Assembly: GCA_024642505.1 (NCBI GenBank)
Contig: JAHEAZ010000006.1
Coordinates: 1 to 64,000, forward strand
Direction: 5' to 3'
DNA from: Gammaproteobacteria bacterium
GTDB lineage: Bacteria; Pseudomonadota; Gammaproteobacteria; Steroidobacterales; Steroidobacteraceae
DNA length: 64,000 nucleotides
Shown: positions 10,255-20,028 of the stretch, piece by piece
Layout: the number at the start of each line of letters is the position of its first letter
Position numbering within the stretch: position 1 is the stretch's first letter
Program-made: the position numbers and the translations under genes
Notes under the pieces: generated by a model
The model's database searches: none
What the model saw: the letters and a program-made list of their open reading frames with translations, nothing else
What the model was told of the DNA's origin: nothing

Positions 10255-11190
10255 ATGGACGAAAGACTCGCCAAGCCCCTACAGGCCCTGCCCGACTGGC
10301 TGACCCAGCCTTTCCTGACCGTCGGCCAGACGCAGATCAGCGCGGCGCGCCTGCTGGCGCTGGGCATCATCATCGTGCTGGCCTGGTGGGTCGCCAAGCA
10401 GGCGGAGCATGGCCTGCAGCACCTGGCAGACCGCCTTGCCGACGAGAACGAGCCCGGCTCCGGGGCGGGCGCCTACGCCTTCAGCCGCGTGGCCCGCTAC
10501 CTGATCTGGGTGCTGGCCACCGTCATCGGACTGACCTGGCTCGGCTTCGACCTGACGAGCCTCGCGCTCCTCGGCGGCGCCATCGGCGTCGGCCTCGGCA
10601 TCGGCCTGCAGGGTTTCTTCAGCAACCTGCTGTCCGGACTCGTGATCCTGTTCGAACGCTCAGTCAAGGTGGGCGACTTCGTGGACCTGCAGTCGGGCGT
10701 CATGGGTCGGGTCAGCGAGATCAGCATGCGCTACACGCGCATCACGACCAATGACTCGGTCGACATGTTCGTGCCCAACTCCGAGCTTACCGGCGGACGG
10801 GTCATCAACTGGAGCTACGGCCACAGCTTCCGCCGGATTCACGTGCCCTTCGGCGTGGCCTATGGCTCGGACAAGGAGAAAGTCCGCGCAGCGGGGATCG
10901 CCGCCGCCCATACCGTTGAGGGCACCATTTTCGGGCCCGGCCGCGACCCCGAGGTCTGGCTGGTTGCATTCGGCGACAGCAGCCTCGACTTCGAGCTGAT
11001 CGTATGGGTGTCCCGCAACCTGATGATTTCGCCGAGCCGCACCCAGGCGAAGTACCTCTGGGCGCTGGAGACCGAGCTGGCCGCGCGCGGGCTGGAGATT
11101 CCCTTCCCGCAGCGCGACCTGCACCTCAAGTCGGGGGCGATCAGAATCGAAGGAACTGAATCGGCGCGCTCGGTGCAGGTCAAGGACTGA
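10255..11190 (+). CDS. MscS family mechanosensitive channel
   Basis: GVGLGIGLQGFFSNLLSGLVILFERSVKVGDFVDL...TRITTNDSVDMFVPNSELTGGRVINWS. Confidence 0.92.
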   Translation: MDERLAKPLQALPDWLTQPFLTVGQTQISAARLLALGIIIVLAWWVAKQAEHGLQHLADRLADENEPGSGAGAYAFSRVARYLIWVLATVIGLTWLGFDLTSLALLGGAIGVGLGIGLQGFFSNLLSGLVILFERSVKVGDFVDLQSGVMGRVSEISMRYTRITTNDSVDMFVPNSELTGGRVINWSYGHSFRRIHVPFGVAYGSDKEKVRAAGIAAAHTVEGTIFGPGRDPEVWLVAFGDSSLDFELIVWVSRNLMISPSRTQAKYLWALETELAARGLEIPFPQRDLHLKSGAIRIEGTESARSVQVKD

Positions 11191-11202
11191 GAGGCAGCCG
11201 GT

Positions 11203-11667
11203 TCAGGGCTGTCTCTCCGGAGGCGTCGGCGACTGCCTCTCCAGCCGGTCGTCGACCACGCCGATGCTCGCGGCGAGTGAGTTGGCCACAGCTTCCAGCT
11301 CCTCGCGCAGGCGCCGTTCCGAGTCCAGCTGGGATTGCCTGGCCGATCCCAGTTCCTGCTCCAGGTATTGCCGTAGCTCAGTAAATCTCGATGCCTCGGC
11401 CTGGTCCGCGAGTTCGCGTTGCCTGCGCAACTCCTCGGACTGCCTGCGGCTGTCTGACAGTGCATTGATCTGCACCTTGAGCGCGTAGCCGAGCAGTACT
11501 GCGGCAAGCACCGCGGTGAAGCCCAGCATGACCAGGCCGAGCGGCGCTTCCACGCTCGTTACCACCAGCGACAGGTGGGTGGGAGCAATGAACGTGCTCC
11601 AGTTGACCATCGCGAAGATCGCGAGCAGCCCCAGGACGATGATCACCAGCAAGGTGCGGACACTCAT
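11203..11667 (-). CDS. Small membrane protein, LapA-like with coiled-coil tail
   Basis: Two N-terminal TM segments MSVRTLLVIIVLGLLAIFAMVNWSTF...LGLVMLGFTAVLAAVLLGYALKVQ then charged helix. Confidence 0.55.
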   Translation of the reverse strand: MSVRTLLVIIVLGLLAIFAMVNWSTFIAPTHLSLVVTSVEAPLGLVMLGFTAVLAAVLLGYALKVQINALSDSRRQSEELRRQRELADQAEASRFTELRQYLEQELGSARQSQLDSERRLREELEAVANSLAASIGVVDDRLERQSPTPPERQP

Positions 11668-11756
11668 GACGACAGCCTCCGTATCACGGCGCCTATGCTA
11701 GCGCGCGGCGCGTGGCCGGTCATCGTGGCGAGTTGCGCAGCCAGGGAATCGGGCAG

Positions 11757-13091
11757 CTACTCCCAGCCGACCTGTTTTTTTCGGGGCGGGTTGTCGTTCT
11801 CAAAAAAGAATCGCTTGGCTCGGAAGGCGGGCTGGAGTTCGTCGAGCCAGCGCGCGCGCGGGTCGAACTTGGCGAAGAATGGCTTACCAACCCATTCCCG
11901 TTTACGCGCTCGCAAGAAGCTGAGCACGAACAGCCTCTCGCCGTGGATTTCCTGCGTCCCGAGCACCACGACCTTGCCCGGCGTGGCCGACATGGATGGG
12001 CCGCGCACGGTCCGGGCCAGGCCGGACACCCGCCGGAAGGCCCGGCGGAAAATGTCGTGGGCCTCGATCAGGGGTACCCCGAAGTAATCCCTGGGCCCGG
12101 TGTCGCGCTCGACGAACATGTAGTAGGGAATGCAGCCCAGTGCAACCTGCTTCTTCCACATGTCGGCCCAGGCGGTGGCAGAGTCGTTTATGTGGCGAAT
12201 CAGCGGCGCCTGTGTGCGGATCACCGCACCCGTCGAGCGGATGCGCTCGATCGCCTGTCGGACGATGGGGGTCTCGAGCTCGCGCGGATGCGTGAAATGC
12301 GCCATCAGCGCGAGGTGCCGGCCACTGGCCACCACCTCCTCGAACAACCTGAGCAGGGTGCCGGAGTCGGGGTCGGACACGAACTTGCGGGGCCAGAAGG
12401 CCAGCGCCTTGGTGCCGATGCGGATGTGCCGGATGTGCTCGAAGCCCTTCTGCAGCAGCGGCTCGACGTATGCGCGCAGGTGCCCGGCGCGCATGATCAT
12501 CGGATCGCCGCCGGTCAACAGCACGTCGCTCACTTCGTCATGACGTCGCAGATATGCATGCAACGTCTCGGTTTCACGCTGTGCAAACTTCATATCCTCC
12601 ATGCCGACGAACTGGGCCCAGCGGAAGCAGTAGGTACAGTATGCGTGACAGGTCTGGCCACGGCTGGGGAAAAACAGCACTGTCTCGCGGTACTTGTGCT
12701 GGAGACCGGGCAGAGGCACGCCATCTAGTCTCGGTACGTTGTGTTCGAGCTGCCCCGCCGGATGGGGATTGAGTTTGCGGCGGATTTCGTTGGCGACGGG
12801 ACGGATCTGCCGCGAGCTGGCCCCCTCCCGCAGCATGGCCATGATGCGAGCAAGCTCCTCGGGCTCGAGCATGCCGGGCTGCGGGAAAGTCAGCTGGAAG
12901 ATCGGGTCATCCGGAATGTTGTCCCAGTCGATCAACTCGTCTGTCACGTAGCGGTTCGAGCGGAACGGCAACACATGCGCAACCGCCTTCATCGCCAGCC
13001 GCCGCCGCTCGGACAACCCTGCAATCTGCGGGATGCGATCCATGCTGGACAGCGTGTAAGGCGTATAGCGCGTCGACGACTCGGGTCGCAC
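11757..13091 (-). CDS. KamA family radical SAM protein (lysine 2,3-aminomutase-like)
   Basis: ETVLFFPSRGQTCHAYCTYCFRWAQF (CX3CX2C); DVLLTGGDPMIM. Confidence 0.88.
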   Translation of the reverse strand: MRPESSTRYTPYTLSSMDRIPQIAGLSERRRLAMKAVAHVLPFRSNRYVTDELIDWDNIPDDPIFQLTFPQPGMLEPEELARIMAMLREGASSRQIRPVANEIRRKLNPHPAGQLEHNVPRLDGVPLPGLQHKYRETVLFFPSRGQTCHAYCTYCFRWAQFVGMEDMKFAQRETETLHAYLRRHDEVSDVLLTGGDPMIMRAGHLRAYVEPLLQKGFEHIRHIRIGTKALAFWPRKFVSDPDSGTLLRLFEEVVASGRHLALMAHFTHPRELETPIVRQAIERIRSTGAVIRTQAPLIRHINDSATAWADMWKKQVALGCIPYYMFVERDTGPRDYFGVPLIEAHDIFRRAFRRVSGLARTVRGPSMSATPGKVVVLGTQEIHGERLFVLSFLRARKREWVGKPFFAKFDPRARWLDELQPAFRAKRFFFENDNPPRKKQVGWE

Positions 13092-13367
13092 AAATCCTCT
13101 CTGTGAGTGTCAGCGCCGTATCCGGGAAACGGCAATGCTGAAAGCCGCTGCCCGTCAGTTACCACGCAGCGGACAACAGGGTGGCGCCATGGAAAAAATT
13201 CCGGCGCGCTCAGGCGCGCTCAGTGGCGGCGCGGCGCTTCAGGACCGTAACAGACCGACTCCGCCTTGGCCACCCTTCGTGACTCACGGGACATGTTCAC
13301 GATATGGTGTCCATGGCGCCGATGTTCAACGCCATCCGGCAGATCATGTGCCAGCGGGAGAACGGTC

Positions 13368-14570
13368 ATGCGGTACACACAGAGAATCTCGGCCAAGCTC
13401 GACAAGTTCCGTCCTTCGCTGACACTCGGTCTGAAGGCGCTCGTCCAGGAGCGCGCCGCTCGCGGCCTGCCGGTATACGACTTCGGCCTCGGGGAGACCA
13501 AGGGACACCTGAATCCGGAGATCCGCGCTGCAGGCGAACAGGCCTTCCGTGAGGAAGAGACAATGTATGCGGACCCCGGCGGCCTGCCGGAACTGCGTGC
13601 ATCAGTATTGCGCTGGCTCGGCCTCGAACACGTCTACGGACCCGAAGACGTCGTCATCACCACGGGCGCCAAGCAGGCGCTGCTCAACACCTTCATGGCG
13701 ATCGCGAACCCGGCTGACGTGTTCCTGTTCGACGCTGCGCCCTGGGTGTCCTACCAGCCACTCGCGGTGATGTCCTACGCCACGCCGATCATGGTCCTGC
13801 CGCGGTCGAATGACCGTATGCTCGTCGGACCCGACGACCTCGAGCGCAACATCCGCATGCGGCCGCATGCCCGCATGTTCCTGCTGAACAACCCAGTCAA
13901 TCCGACGGCGCAGATGTACGACGGGGACACCGTCGCGGCACTTGCCCGGGTCTGTGCCAGGCACGGCCTGTACTTCGTCCTGGATAGGCTCTACTGGAAA
14001 CTGGTGTTCGACGGCGGCGCGTTCCCGGAGCCGCCGCTGGACGACGAGGTGCTTCCCTGGCTGGTGCAGATCGACGGCATGTCCAAGAACTTCCGTCGCG
14101 CCGGCGGGCTCCGGATCGGCTGGTCGGTTGGCCCGAGGGACCTGACCGACGCAATGGTCAACCTGCAGAGTCACTATACCAGTGGCCCCTCGGTGCCGAG
14201 CCAGCGTGCGGCGCTGGCTGCGCTGGAATCGAGCTACGACTACACGCTGGTAGCCGACCTGCAGCGCAAGCGGGACTTGCTCATTGCAGCCGCTCGGAGC
14301 ATCCCCCACGTCGAAGTCTGGGACACTCCGGCGAGTTTCTACTCGTTCTGGGATGTCACGCGCGTCTTCGGCAAGCGCACGCCGTCAGGCGAGGTGCTGG
14401 CAGACTCCGACGACGTGGCGGCATACCTGTGCGAGACGGCAGGCGTCGTAACCGCATCGGGTTGCGGATTCATGCAGGACGGTTACCTCAGGCTCGCCTT
14501 CGACATTCCCGACCAGGAGATCACGGCCGGCATGACCGAGGCACGCACCGCCTTCGCCGCGCTTTCATGA
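13368..14570 (+). CDS. Pyridoxal-phosphate aminotransferase class I/II
   Basis: YADPGGLPELRASVLRWLG...VVITTGAKQALLNTFMAI...FLLNNPVNPTAQMYD...QIDGMSKNFRRAGGLRIGW (PLP lysine). Confidence 0.88.
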   Translation: MRYTQRISAKLDKFRPSLTLGLKALVQERAARGLPVYDFGLGETKGHLNPEIRAAGEQAFREEETMYADPGGLPELRASVLRWLGLEHVYGPEDVVITTGAKQALLNTFMAIANPADVFLFDAAPWVSYQPLAVMSYATPIMVLPRSNDRMLVGPDDLERNIRMRPHARMFLLNNPVNPTAQMYDGDTVAALARVCARHGLYFVLDRLYWKLVFDGGAFPEPPLDDEVLPWLVQIDGMSKNFRRAGGLRIGWSVGPRDLTDAMVNLQSHYTSGPSVPSQRAALAALESSYDYTLVADLQRKRDLLIAAARSIPHVEVWDTPASFYSFWDVTRVFGKRTPSGEVLADSDDVAAYLCETAGVVTASGCGFMQDGYLRLAFDIPDQEITAGMTEARTAFAALS

Positions 14571-14646
14571 AGTGGTCGCCGGTCAAATCTGGTCATGTAC
14601 AGCCGATTGCCGCAAGATGATCCGGAACATAGACAGAGGGGCGCTC

Positions 14647-16758
14647 ATGAATTTCACCTCCACCCGGACGTCGCTCGTGGTAGTCGCCTGTACAGCTGCG
14701 GTAATCGTTGCGTGTTCCAGCGCGCTCGGGCCGCCTCGCGCCGCCAACGTCGACGGCCTGCGGCTTGGCGCCGCCGAGAAGGACGGCCGCAACTGGATGT
14801 CCCACGGACGCACCTACTCCGAACAGCGCTACTCGCCGCTCACGCAACTGCACAAGGGCAACATCGCCAAGCTCGGCCTGGGCTGGTCGCTGGAGCTCGA
14901 CACCTCGCGCGGGCAGGAGGGCACACCGCTCGTCATCGACGGTGTGCTGTACACGACTACCGCCTGGAGCAAGGTCGTGGCCATCGATGCGGCCAGCGGT
15001 GCAAAGCTCTGGCAATACGATCCCGAGGTGCCGCGTGAAGCGGCCTTCAAGGCCTGTTGTGACGTCGTCAATCGTGGCCTGGCGGCGTGGAAAGGGCGCC
15101 TGTTTCTCGGCACCCTGGACGGCCGCCTGGTAGCACTCGATGCAGCCACGGGCAAGCCGGCCTGGATGGTGCAGACGACGGATCCTGCCGCGCCCTACAC
15201 CATTACCGGCGCGCCACGTGTGGTGAAGGGCAAAGTCATCATCGGTAATGGCGGCGCCGAATACGGCGTCCGCGGCTATGTCACCGCCTACGATGCCGCG
15301 ACCGGCCAGCAGGCCTGGCGGTTCTACACCGTGCCGGGCAATCCGTCCGAACCGTTCGAATCCGCGGCGTTGAGACGAGCCGCGGAAACCTGGGCCGGTG
15401 AATGGTGGAAGCTGGGCGGTGGCGGCACTGTCTGGGACGCAATCGTCTACGATCCGGAGTTCGACCTGCTCTACATCGGCGTGGGCAACGGCTCGCCCTG
15501 GAACCACCGGCTGCGCTCGGAGGGCAAGGGCGACAACCTGTTCCTGTCATCGATCGTGGCGCTCAGGCCCGAAACAGGCGAATACGTCTGGCACTACCAG
15601 ACGACGCCCGCCGAAACCTGGGACTACACGGCGACCCAGCCCATCATCCTGGCGGAGCTGAATCTCGACGGGCAGCCCCGCAAGGTACTGATGCAGGCAC
15701 CCAAGAATGGCTTCTTCTACGTCCTCGACCGCGCCACCGGTGAACTGATCTCTGCCAACAACTTCGTGCCGGTCAACTGGGCCAGTCACATCGACCTGGC
15801 CACCGGCCGACCGGTGGAGGACCCGCAGGCTCGCTACACGGAGGCGCCGGCCGTGGTGATACCTTCGGGCTACGGCGGCCACAGCTGGCATCCAATGTCA
15901 TTCAGCCCCCGGACCGGGATGGTCTACATCCCGGCGATGGAAATCCCGTTTGTCTATGCGAACCCGGCTGCCGACACGTCACCCAACACTGGGTGGCAGA
16001 ACGGCATCGATGCGCTGATCGCCACGACGCTGCCCGACGATGCGGCAGAACGCAAGGCGTTGGCAGCCATGCTGAAGGGCCGCCTGGTCGCCTGGGATCC
16101 GGTAAGACAGCGGGAAGCCTGGCACGTCGATCATCCGTACATGCTGAACGGCGGTACGCTAGCCACTGCCGGCGACCTCGTCTTCCAGGGCACCATCGAC
16201 GGCAAGTTCATTGCCTATGATGCGACCAGTGGCAAGCAGCTCTGGTCGTTCGACGCGGGCAACGGCATTCTGGCGGGTCCCATCGCCTACCAAGCAGGTG
16301 GCGTCGAGTACGTCGCGGTGATGGTCGGCAAGGGCGGCGCCGCGCCCCTGATCTCCGGATTTGCCATGCCCGAGGACCGGCCCGGAAAGATGGGCCGTGT
16401 ACTGGCTTTCCGCCTGGGCGGCTCGGCCCAGTTGCCGCCGGTGCCATTGCCCGAACCCCGGCCCGTCCCGGACCTCGCTGGCACCAGCACGACCGGCACG
16501 GCAGCCGCCGGCGCCAGGCTTTATGCGGACCACTGCATGGTCTGCCACGGAGCCGGGGCGATCTCCGGCGGCGTGCTGCCCGACCTGCGTTACTCGGCGG
16601 CACTTACCGATGCGGCCCTGTGGAAAACCATCGTGCTGGAGGGTGCGTTGGCGGCCAACGGCATGGTCGCCTTCGAGAGCCGCTTCGGCGCGCCGCAAGC
16701 GGAAGACATCCGTGCCTGGGTGATCAACGAGTCGCGGAGAATGGCAGGAGAGCCGTGA
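14647..16758 (+). CDS. PQQ-dependent quinohaemoprotein dehydrogenase with C-terminal cytochrome c
   Basis: PQQ beta-propeller repeats (YTTTAWSKVVAIDAASGAKLW), vicinal Cys pair FKACCDVVNRG, C-terminal CMVCH. Confidence 0.9.
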   Translation: MNFTSTRTSLVVVACTAAVIVACSSALGPPRAANVDGLRLGAAEKDGRNWMSHGRTYSEQRYSPLTQLHKGNIAKLGLGWSLELDTSRGQEGTPLVIDGVLYTTTAWSKVVAIDAASGAKLWQYDPEVPREAAFKACCDVVNRGLAAWKGRLFLGTLDGRLVALDAATGKPAWMVQTTDPAAPYTITGAPRVVKGKVIIGNGGAEYGVRGYVTAYDAATGQQAWRFYTVPGNPSEPFESAALRRAAETWAGEWWKLGGGGTVWDAIVYDPEFDLLYIGVGNGSPWNHRLRSEGKGDNLFLSSIVALRPETGEYVWHYQTTPAETWDYTATQPIILAELNLDGQPRKVLMQAPKNGFFYVLDRATGELISANNFVPVNWASHIDLATGRPVEDPQARYTEAPAVVIPSGYGGHSWHPMSFSPRTGMVYIPAMEIPFVYANPAADTSPNTGWQNGIDALIATTLPDDAAERKALAAMLKGRLVAWDPVRQREAWHVDHPYMLNGGTLATAGDLVFQGTIDGKFIAYDATSGKQLWSFDAGNGILAGPIAYQAGGVEYVAVMVGKGGAAPLISGFAMPEDRPGKMGRVLAFRLGGSAQLPPVPLPEPRPVPDLAGTSTTGTAAAGARLYADHCMVCHGAGAISGGVLPDLRYSAALTDAALWKTIVLEGALAANGMVAFESRFGAPQAEDIRAWVINESRRMAGEP

Positions 16759-16784
16759 ACTGCTGACGGCTCAGCCGTCGCAAC

Positions 16785-17111
16785 TCACGAGTCCGGCATG
16801 CCCTCCAGCACCATGACGTAGAAACTGCCCTTGCCCTCGCGCAGTTTCTTGGCTTCCGCATACTCGGGCGAATTCCAGAATTTCCATGCGGCTTCCGTGG
16901 AGGCAAACCGCGCGATGACGACGCTGCGCTGCTCCGCGTCGCCCTCCGCGACCTCTACCAGCGGCGCCGGAACCATGGCCAGGTACCGACCACCATACTT
17001 GGCATAGATTGGCGGAAGGGCCGCACTATAAGCCTTGAATCCGTCACGATCGGTTACGACGCCCTGTACGACGAGATATCCCGGGCGCGCCGATTTTCCT
17101 TGTTCACTCAT
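16785..17111 (-). CDS. DUF1330 family protein
   Basis: GYLVVQGVVTDRDGFKAYSAALPPIYAKYGGRYLAMV...VVIARFASTEAAWKFWNSPEYAEAKKLR. Confidence 0.88.
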   Translation of the reverse strand: MSEQGKSARPGYLVVQGVVTDRDGFKAYSAALPPIYAKYGGRYLAMVPAPLVEVAEGDAEQRSVVIARFASTEAAWKFWNSPEYAEAKKLREGKGSFYVMVLEGMPDS

Positions 17112-17236
17112 GCCGCGATCCTTGAACTTGCTGGTGGGAACCGACATTCTCGCGCAATCGTGGCCGCCAGCGGTGTCGGAATTCGACCCCGCGCCGGCAC
17201 CGGCCCGCTTGCGGCGCACTGCGCGAGGTTCATGCC

Positions 17237-17641
17237 ATGTTCGATGCGATCGAAGGGCTCGTGTGCTGGAAGTGCGGGGCCTCACTGGCGGCGTTGTCGC
17301 TGCCGCTTCGCCGTCAGGATGAGTGCGCCACCTGTGGAGCGGAGCTGCACGCCTGCCGCCTGTGTGAGTTCTACGACACCGCCGTCGCGAAGAGCTGCCG
17401 GGAGCCCGTGGCGGAGGAGGTCAAGGACAAGACCCGCGCCAATTTCTGTGACTACTTCCGTCCACGTGCCCACGCATTCACGGCTGTCGCTGACACGGCA
17501 ACGCGAGCCCGCTCCGAGCTCGAATTGCTGTTCGGGGGAGGGTCCGGCCAGGGGACTGGATCATCGTCGCCCGGGGACGAGGCCAGGGCCCGGCTTGAGG
17601 AACTCTTTGGTCAGCCGAAACCTTCAGGGACCCGGGATTAG
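17237..17641 (+). CDS. Cysteine-rich zinc-ribbon-like hypothetical protein
   Basis: CWKCGASL...CATCGAELHACRLCEFYDTAVAKSCREPVAEEVKDKTRANFCDYF. Confidence 0.7.
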   Translation: MFDAIEGLVCWKCGASLAALSLPLRRQDECATCGAELHACRLCEFYDTAVAKSCREPVAEEVKDKTRANFCDYFRPRAHAFTAVADTATRARSELELLFGGGSGQGTGSSSPGDEARARLEELFGQPKPSGTRD

Positions 17642-17723
17642 ACCGGCCAGGACAGGGGCATGGCGGACGGGTATCTGTATTGTCCGGTTCCCCCAATTTG
17701 ACGGTTTTTGCTAGGGTCTACCT

Positions 17724-19106
17724 ATGCTTCCTTGCCGTTTCACGTTGCTGTTGATCGCCGGGGCACTGACCGCATGTGGCGGCGGCTCAGGTGGCGGCGG
17801 TGGCATGGTTCCGAGCCCCTGTTCGGTCAGCACGGAGAAGAACTTCGTCAGGGATGCGACCTACGAGTGGTACCTGTTTCCCGACCTGTTGCCCGCGCAG
17901 GTGAACGCCAGCCAGTTCGCTACCACCCAGGAACTGCTGGATTTCATGACGGCAGAGGCACGTGCCCAGGGCAAGGACCGGCACTTCAGCTACGTGACCA
18001 CCCAGGCGGAGGACAGCTCGTTCCTGCAGGAGGGCGAATTCATCGGATTCGGCTTCCGGGTCCGGATTGACGGCAACCGCGTCTACTTCATGGAGGCGTT
18101 CGAATCGAGTCCAGCCTCCGAAGCGGGCATTTCCCGCGGCGCGGAGTTGCTGGCGATCGACTCCGGCTCTGGTTTTGTCGGGGTCGCCAATATCCTGCCA
18201 AGCGACCCCAACCTGTCGAACGCGTTCGGCCCGGCGGAGGAAGGCGTCGTGCGCGGTTTCCGCTACTCGACGGGCGGGATAGTCATTGATCGCAGCCTGA
18301 CCAAGCGGGTGGTGACAATCCAGCCGATTCCGGATGATGGCGTTGCGGTACTTACGCTGCCTTCGAATCCAGCGGTGAAGGTCGGCTACGTAAACCTACG
18401 GACCTATATCACTACCGCCAATGCACCACTCAGGAACGCCTTCGACCAGTTCAGTGCGCAGGAAATCGACCACTTTATCGTGGACCTGCGCTACAACGGC
18501 GGCGGCCTGATCTCGGTCTCGGAGTTTCTCGGCGACCTGTTCGGACAGGGGCGCCGGGCCGACGATGTCTATTCAAACCTGCGCTTCCGCTCGAGCAAGT
18601 CCGCCGAGGACAGGACGCATTTCTTCGAGCCGCAGCCCGAGTCGGTCGGCCCGGTCGCGATTGCCTTCATCGGCACCGGCGCCACCGCTTCCGCGAGCGA
18701 AATGACCATGAATTCCATGAAATCCTGGGTCACCGCCGCAAGCCTGATCGGTGCCAACACCTATGGCAAGCCGGTTGGCCAGTCCCCCTTCGACCTGACG
18801 GGCTGCGAAACACGGCTCAGGCTGGTCACGTTCCGCAGCACCAACCGGGATGAAGAGGGCGACTACTACGACGGCCTCGCCGGCACCCTGCCGTTCTGTG
18901 GTGCTGCGGATGACCTCGACCATCCGATGAACGACCCAATGGAAGCGTCCACAGCGGCCGCACTCTACTGGCTCCAGACAGGCAGTTGTCCGCCCACGGG
19001 CGCCGCCCCGCTGGTTGCCGGCAAGCCAGCGGCAGCGATCGACACCCGCTACCCGGTGCCCGACCAGCCGACGCCTGCCCAGATCCACCTGCCCGGCTTA
19101 TACTGA
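17724..19106 (+). CDS. S41 family peptidase, lipoprotein
   Basis: Lipobox LTACGGG; PDZ-like region then IDHFIVDLRYNGGGLISVSEFLGDLF and GTGATASASEM catalytic Ser region. Confidence 0.85.
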   Translation: MLPCRFTLLLIAGALTACGGGSGGGGGMVPSPCSVSTEKNFVRDATYEWYLFPDLLPAQVNASQFATTQELLDFMTAEARAQGKDRHFSYVTTQAEDSSFLQEGEFIGFGFRVRIDGNRVYFMEAFESSPASEAGISRGAELLAIDSGSGFVGVANILPSDPNLSNAFGPAEEGVVRGFRYSTGGIVIDRSLTKRVVTIQPIPDDGVAVLTLPSNPAVKVGYVNLRTYITTANAPLRNAFDQFSAQEIDHFIVDLRYNGGGLISVSEFLGDLFGQGRRADDVYSNLRFRSSKSAEDRTHFFEPQPESVGPVAIAFIGTGATASASEMTMNSMKSWVTAASLIGANTYGKPVGQSPFDLTGCETRLRLVTFRSTNRDEEGDYYDGLAGTLPFCGAADDLDHPMNDPMEASTAAALYWLQTGSCPPTGAAPLVAGKPAAAIDTRYPVPDQPTPAQIHLPGLY

Positions 19107-19169
19107 GCAGCGTTGACAACTGCGCCGGCTGGCCGCACGGCCGCCCTGCCCCTAGGTGGAGAATTTTGC

Positions 19170-19862
19170 ATGCCCATGCCCAATCGGCTGCTGGCGGAAT
19201 TCGTCGGCACCTTCTGGCTCGTCCTCGGTGGATGCGGTAGCGCCGTGCTGGCAGCCGCCTTTCCCGACGTCGGCATCGGCCTGATCGGCGTATCGCTTGC
19301 CTTCGGACTCACGGTGCTGACGATGGCTTATGCCGTCGGCCATATTTCCGGTGCCCACTTCAACCCGGCGGTGACGATCGGCCTCTGGGCCGGCGGCCGC
19401 TTCCCCACCGCGGAGATTCTGCCCTACGTAATCAGCCAGGTCCTTGGCGGCGTGGCGGGCGCGGGCGTCTTGTATGTGATCGCTTCGGGGGCAGCCGGCT
19501 TCGACCTCGCGGGTGGTTTTGCATCAAACGGCTACGGCATGCACTCGCCTGGCGGTTATGGACTCGTCTCGGCGCTTGTCTGCGAGGTGGTGATGACCCT
19601 CATGTTCCTGGTCATCATCCTTGGCGCAACAGACAAACGCGCTCCAGCTGGCTTCGCCCCGATCGCGATCGGGCTGGGGCTGACCCTGATCCACCTGATC
19701 AGTATCCCGGTCACCAATACCTCGGTGAACCCGGCCCGCAGTACCGGGCCGGCCTTGTTTGTGGGCGACTGGGCGCTGGGCCAGTTGTGGCTGTTCTGGG
19801 TTGCGCCGATCGTCGGCGCCGTGCTGGCGGGACTGCTCTACAGGCGCCTCGGGCGCGAGTGA
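19170..19862 (+). CDS. aqpZ: Aquaporin Z-like MIP channel
   Basis: Two NPA motifs: [14 protein letters not shown] and [15 protein letters not shown]. Confidence 0.92.
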   Translation: MPMPNRLLAEFVGTFWLVLGGCGSAVLAAAFPDVGIGLIGVSLAFGLTVLTMAYAVGHISGAHFNPAVTIGLWAGGRFPTAEILPYVISQVLGGVAGAGVLYVIASGAAGFDLAGGFASNGYGMHSPGGYGLVSALVCEVVMTLMFLVIILGATDKRAPAGFAPIAIGLGLTLIHLISIPVTNTSVNPARSTGPALFVGDWALGQLWLFWVAPIVGAVLAGLLYRRLGRE

Positions 19863-20028
19863 ATAGCCGCCGGCGTGACGCCCAACTCCGCCACTCAAAA
19901 CACCAGGCGGACGCTCGTAACCTATTGTAATATAATAAATATATTTCCTGGCGCAATACGTGCCCCGGGGCTGTCCTTTTCGTCCACAATACCCCGCCGT
20001 TTTTCACCCCCGCGAGGACCACTACGAG

